Shown one piece after another: positions 59,923-64,000 of a stretch of DNA of 64,000 nt. Each line of letters opens with the position of its first letter. The stretch's first letter is position 1. The stretch is from assembly GCA_037176725.1 (NCBI GenBank), contig JAZBRS010000039.1, positions 21,922,001 to 21,986,000 on the forward strand, given 5' to 3'. The position numbers were made by a program, and so were the translations under genes. The notes beneath the pieces were generated by a model that was given only the letters and a program-made list of their open reading frames with translations, made no database searches and was not told the DNA's origin. Source of the stretch: Posidonia oceanica. Lineage: Eukaryota; Streptophyta; Magnoliopsida; Alismatales; Posidoniaceae.

Positions 59923-61236
59923 TTTTTGGGTTTTCCACAGCTACGAAAATGGAAGTAAATCCCTGTTTTTCCTCCTCTTTGCAGAAATTGTGTGTAGACC
60001 GTGGGTGCGCTGAGTTCTGGTTTCTATCCCTTTTTGTCGACATTAGAGTTTCCACCCATCTTGATTAGGTAAAGGGTTTTTTTGGGTTTCTTTGGTTTTT
60101 TGGGTTTTCCATTTGAAGACGAAAATGGAAGTTTCTGAGAACAAGTTTCTGAGAATTTGAACAAGTTTTCGAGAATGGGTTTTTTTTTGTTTTTTTGGGT
60201 TTCGATGGTATTGAATGTGAACAAGTTTCTAAGAATTTGGTACATTTTTTTCTTGCTGGAGTTTGATCATGTACGGTTTCTACCCATTTCCGTTTGGTTT
60301 TCTACCATGGGAGGAGATTGGATCCCTCACAAAGAAAGCACAAGTGATAGTATACATGCTAGGGTAGTAAGTATAATTTTAGCTTCTGGGATGTAGTTAG
60401 TCTTCAAGCATATATCTTAATGTTTGACAGAACAATGGTTAGATAGGTTGTTGATTTGTGTGCTTGTGGTTCAGCCTCTGTAATGGGTAGTGATCTTCAA
60501 ATGCTCTTGTTTAGTTTTAGGGTTGACCTGTCAGGAGAATCCAATATTAGTGTATACTATCATTGCTTGATGCAGTAAATATAAAATGCCCACCTCTCTG
60601 CCTTGCATTGTCTTTTAAGCAAACTCCTCTTATAGTATACAATATCATCTTATAATAAATCTATGGGTTTATTAGGTGTATATGAGTCTAATGAGCAACC
60701 CTCATTTAATGGGATGATCATTAAGAAAGTTTATTGGTTTTTTTTCGTGAATATATGTCTTCAATAGTAATATGTTGAATTTTTTGGTAAGTATCTTCTT
60801 GAAGTTTGCAAAAAGAGTAGTAGATTTGGTTGAGATACATTACTATGAAATATAGATATCTATGGATGTAGTTCTGCATTTTACTTAAAAAAAATTCATT
60901 GTTAAGTAGGAGTAGTTTTTCTTGATCATTCCATTATGTTAATCGAATGGTGATAATATATCCAATAAACATAAGAAGACCACTTCAGTCATGCTTCAGT
61001 AAACATAAATTTGGAAAGGATTTTTACTCAATTGTAAACATATATATATCTTTAACTTTTGTCACAAGTTGTTGTAGATATATGTTGGTGTATGTCTCTA
61101 CTCTTGTTAAGATAACATGTTATGTTTGTAAATTGGTTGTATTTTCTTTTGAAATGATTTACCACGTTATGAAGATGCTCCTTTCTTTTCTTCTGCGTAA
61201 CCATATAGGTGGCATCAATGTCCATGGTGGGCACAA
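59923..61236. other. AT-rich intergenic DNA
   Basis: The words GAACAAGTTTCTGAGAA and TTTTTTGGGTTTC recur at 60,075-60,235. Frames at 60,157-60,396 and 60,947-61,249 are unrecognised. Nothing else supported. Confidence 0.4.
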
Positions 61237-61650
61237 TGAGAAGGGTTGATTGCTTTTGCGGCTTCTTGGGCACAATGGTTGATTTCGCACACACACGCCA
61301 ATCCAAGGAGGACCTTCTACAAGTGTGCCCAACAATGTGAAGAGAAGAAGTGCTTGTTTTGCATTTGGGAGGATGTGATGGGTGTCCTAGATCCTATTGG
61401 AAGGAGCATATCAGGGATCATCTGTATGTTGGTGGCACCAACCATCCCTAAGGAGGAATCACAAAACAACAATCTGAGTTTGCTACGTCATCCTGTGGTT
61501 GCCTTGCAGGCTGTAGATGCTCCTGCAATGGTTCCTCTAGGATTAGCCCAAAGTAGTGAATCAATCTCAAGGTGTATGTGCAGGGATGAATTTCAGTCAA
61601 AGGTAGATAATGTTGCCAAGACATGTGACGTGTGTAATACCGAGCGTTAA
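61237..61650 (+). pseudogene. GRF-type zinc finger fragment
   Basis: DCFCG at about 61,246-61,261 in one frame is followed, one frameshift later, by WAQWLISHTHANPRRTFYKC and CLFCIWED in the frame open to 61,650. Together they give the GRF pattern C-X-C-G ... NP.R.F..C ... C.F..W.D. GRF fingers are nucleic-acid binding and common in plant genomes, often near transposons. After the finger the frame has no recognised domain (ends CMCRDEFQSKVDNVAKTCDVC). The frameshift inside the finger argues for a pseudogene or a short gene remnant. Confidence 0.55.
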
Positions 61651-62239
61651 AATTTTGAAAAATGTCAGGTGGACATCAACCATAGGACTTCTGCTGAAAT
61701 GTTAAGGGTGGATGTTGAGTGCTACAATCGAAGAAGGATTGATCGTTATGTTGTCCTGGTTGCCTTGTATGTCATATATGGGTGACCATTCTCTTGCATT
61801 GAGACGTTTGTCTTAATATGAACTTGATTAGTCTCTTTTGTCTATGGATCCACAGGAACAAGTACTCCACTGCCTAGGAGCTAAAATCTGAACTTTTATC
61901 TGTGTTTTTTGTCTATGGATGTATTAGGTGCATCCTTATGAAGTACACTAATTAATAGTACTACTTTCAATCTAGATTAGTTTAGATATTTTTGTACATA
62001 AATATGGATTAAACTGATATCTAGTGATGTCTGATTTTATCATATGAAGCATTAATTGATATCTGGTTGTATGTATTTTGATACTTGATAAGCATTAGTT
62101 TGATATCTGGTTTGTGGTTTGAATGAAAATTACAATGCCAAAGTAGGTTTTATTTATTATGGTCATAATGAAAATTACAATGCTAGGTATCTGGTTTTAT
62201 TTAGTTTGATATCTGGTTTGTGGTTTGATTGAAAATTAC
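61651..62239. other. AT-rich sequence before the DCC1 fragment
   Basis: Repeated TTGATATCTGGTTTGTGGTTTGA at 62,097-62,125 and 62,204-62,230, with TGAAAATTACAATGC also doubled: a direct duplication of roughly 100 bp. No gene. Confidence 0.5.
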
Positions 62240-62805
62240 TCCAGGTATGGAGTTGATGGATTCCGATGTAGGATTGTCCTCCATTGCCTAAGAACTTATG
62301 GAAGCAAGATAGAAGCTTTAGTAGGGGTTTTTCTTTGGAGCCTAGATGAGATGTCAAGTTTGTCTACACTTTGCCAAACAGGCTCAGGGGAAAATGAAGC
62401 TAGAGAGTTTCATGGAGGTATGGATGTCAAGTATTCCATCAGGAAAGCATGCAAACTTGGAATTGCTCGAGGGTGAGGTTTTATATGAAAGAATAGGAGT
62501 TGAAACATGGATCCGTGCCTTCAGTGTTTACTACTTCCATCAACTCCTGCTCAACGCTTCACAACACTCTTCCAAGAAAGACAAAAGTGGGAAGGAAAAG
62601 ATTTGCAGTCTTACATCAGGTTCCTTTCGGTTTTGTGCTGCTCGTTTAATATTTTGCTTCTTGTTTAGGGACTTGTGGGTGCTTGGCCTTTCTTCAAAAG
62701 GTTTACTACTTAAATATGCAAGAAGAACACAGCCTACAGGTGTTTACAAAAAAAAAGCACAGCCTACAGGAGATGCTGAACCTATTTTCAATGCAAGATT
62801 ATATG
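62240..62805 (+). pseudogene. DCC1: C-terminal fragment of sister-chromatid cohesion gene DCC1
   Basis: Three frames together give the C-terminal half of plant DCC1, a subunit of the alternative CTF18 clamp loader that supports cohesion in S phase. Segments: DGF...LHCLRTYGSKIEA (62,255-62,310); frame change; VCLHFAKQAQGKMKLESFME and HANLELLEGEVLYERIGVET WIRAFSV (62,355-62,530); frame change; PSTPAQRFTTLFQERQKWEG KDLQSYIR (62,538-62,620); then, after a 49-nt GT-AG intron remnant (62,620-62,668), DLWVLGLSSKGLLLKYARRT QPT; a second short interruption; and GDAEPIFNAR. The N-terminal half is absent upstream. With at least two frameshifts and an intron kept, it is a broken genomic copy and not a processed retrocopy. 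Match made from memory of the family. Confidence 0.75.
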
Positions 62806-63186
62806 TATGCAGTTGTTATATAAGACGTCTGGCAATCTTTTGAGGATCCTCTTCAAATACGTTTGTCAACTCCCTACGACATTGAAACGTCCACTCCACA
62901 TGATCCATTGAAAACCAGTAATTGAATTTTGCCAAAACAAATAGCCACATGAGTACCTTCCAATGATTTACGAAGAATTCAGCTTCAAGGCAACTGTATA
63001 ATAACTTCACTTAACTAATGATGCCATATTCATCAATACCTTATAAATAGAACCTCCTCAAATGTTACCATAAAATCCAATGTAAAATGGACAATGGACA
63101 AGAACTAAACTCCAACTAATGACACTGTATTCATATACCTTAAAAACTGAACTCCAATTGTACAAATTTCCAATGTAAAACGGCCA

Positions 63187-63345
63187 AAAATTCCTTGCAC
63201 GAAACAAACCAGAACCAACACTCATCAGCAGGCATGTCAATGGACAAGAAATCCTTGCAAGAAACAAACCAGAACCTCAGTCATCATCAAGCATGTCAAT
63301 GGACAAGAAATCCTTGCAAGAAACAAACTAGATCCTGTCACCAGC
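63187..63345. repeat. About 60-bp tandem repeat, two and a half units
   Basis: Units begin near 63,188, 63,249 and 63,308: AAATCCTTGCAAGAAACAAA, CCAGAACC, then CATGTCAATGGACAAG. Confidence 0.85.
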
Positions 63346-63542
63346 AATCATGGAGTTGTGATTAGTCCTAGAAAAATGAAATTAGTCTCTTCTTTCAAAA
63401 GAGAGCCAAATAATCCACTTATTTATAGATGAACAATCAATTAGTATCTTCTAACTAAATGTTGCAAATGACATACAGGAAATAAAGAGTAAATTAAGAT
63501 GGAGGTTCCATATTTAAACTCATCATAAGTATGGAAGGGTAC

Positions 63543-63638
63543 CTTGCCTGCAGAGAGATTTTTTTTGTACCTCGCCCATCTAGAAGCCCAGTTCTTATCT
63601 CCAAACTTTTGTCCTTGAACAAGAGTTACAGTGCACAC
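63543..63638 (-). CDS. Possible single exon of an unidentified gene
   Basis: Minus strand: acceptor ATTTCAG, 96 nt open in phase 0 (VCTVTLVQGQKFGDKNWASR, WARYKKNLSAGK), donor GTACCC. The Trp/Lys/Arg-rich peptide is unlike the AT-driven frames around it. No family recognised and neighbouring exons not found in the window; could be part of a gene that continues past the right edge, or chance. Confidence 0.3.
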
Positions 63639-63639
63639 C

Positions 63640-64000
63640 TGAAATACAAAAATTCCATGGGCAAACAAATGTTCCACTACTAGACTGGATTTATAGCTCT
63701 AAATTGATTCAAGGCTGACAGAAGAATTATTAGACAACAGAGTTTGATGCTTGAATCTAGGATGTATGAACTTCAGAATATTCTTGAACAAATTTAAATA
63801 CTGGAAAGTTTAGAGCAAGCTCATAATGCATATTTCACTAAGCCTGTAGACCAGATAAAAGATGTAAAAGCATCTAGTAAGATATCATCTTTTATAATTA
63901 AAAATGAACTAGATTCATGTATATGCAGTGCCATTAAGAGGAAGAGAATATCATGCATATCACTTTCACAATAAAACCCTAACGGAATTTGATTTAAAAC
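63640..64000. other. Unidentified right edge
   Basis: AT-rich; no ORF, repeat or transposon end recognised. Confidence 0.4.

Overview
This window is nuclear DNA of a flowering plant. The one intact gene has short GT-AG introns and a plant-specific GEM-like/GRAM protein, and almost everything else is plant-type transposon sequence (Tekay chromovirus, Tat/Ogre-like LTR elements, a Mutator-like element with an Ulp1-type protease gene, a hAT element). I could not decide the species.

Left part (1-29,696): a stack of nested LTR retrotransposons. The outermost layer is a Tekay-like Ty3/gypsy element read on the + strand: a truncated 5' LTR (4,236-4,877), PBS, gag with two zinc knuckles (to 6,069), protease (from 23,228), then integrase and a chromodomain-type tail (25,288-26,752), polypurine tract and a 2.9-kb 3' LTR (26,788-29,696). 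Reverse transcriptase and RNase H are missing; a related LTR fragment (about 23,900-25,177) sits in their place. Into the gag-protease frame went a 17-kb minus-strand element (6,070-23,222) with 1.75-kb LTRs, carrying only a single-frame gag-protease (17,199-19,997). Inside that lies a 6,077-bp solo LTR of a Tat/Ogre-like family (9,649-15,725) with a perfect GCTTG duplication and a 30-bp minisatellite of about 30 units. Two more copies of the same long LTR, one inserted in the other, fill 1-4,235 on the minus strand.

Middle (29,697-38,090): the only gene that looks functional, a four-exon GEM-like GRAM-domain protein of 266 residues (31,666-36,115, +). Its second intron holds a perfect 43-bp inverted repeat.

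Right part (38,091-55,290): a Mutator-like element of the Ulp1-carrying (Kaonashi-like) type, with a broken FAR1/MULE/SWIM transposase on + and a convergent DUF1985-coiled-coil-Ulp1 gene on -, rich in internal tandem arrays. It and several neighbours are bounded by (TA)n tracts, suggesting a group of elements that insert into, or carry, TA microsatellites. A GC-rich patch within looks like a captured host gene fragment.

Far right (55,300-64,000): a degenerate hAT element (56,473-59,198), a 96-bp tandem repeat, a GRF zinc-finger fragment, a frameshifted piece of the cohesion gene DCC1 (62,240-62,805), and a possible unidentified minus-strand exon.

All boundaries, splice sites and family calls come from reading the sequence by eye; no search or alignment program was run.
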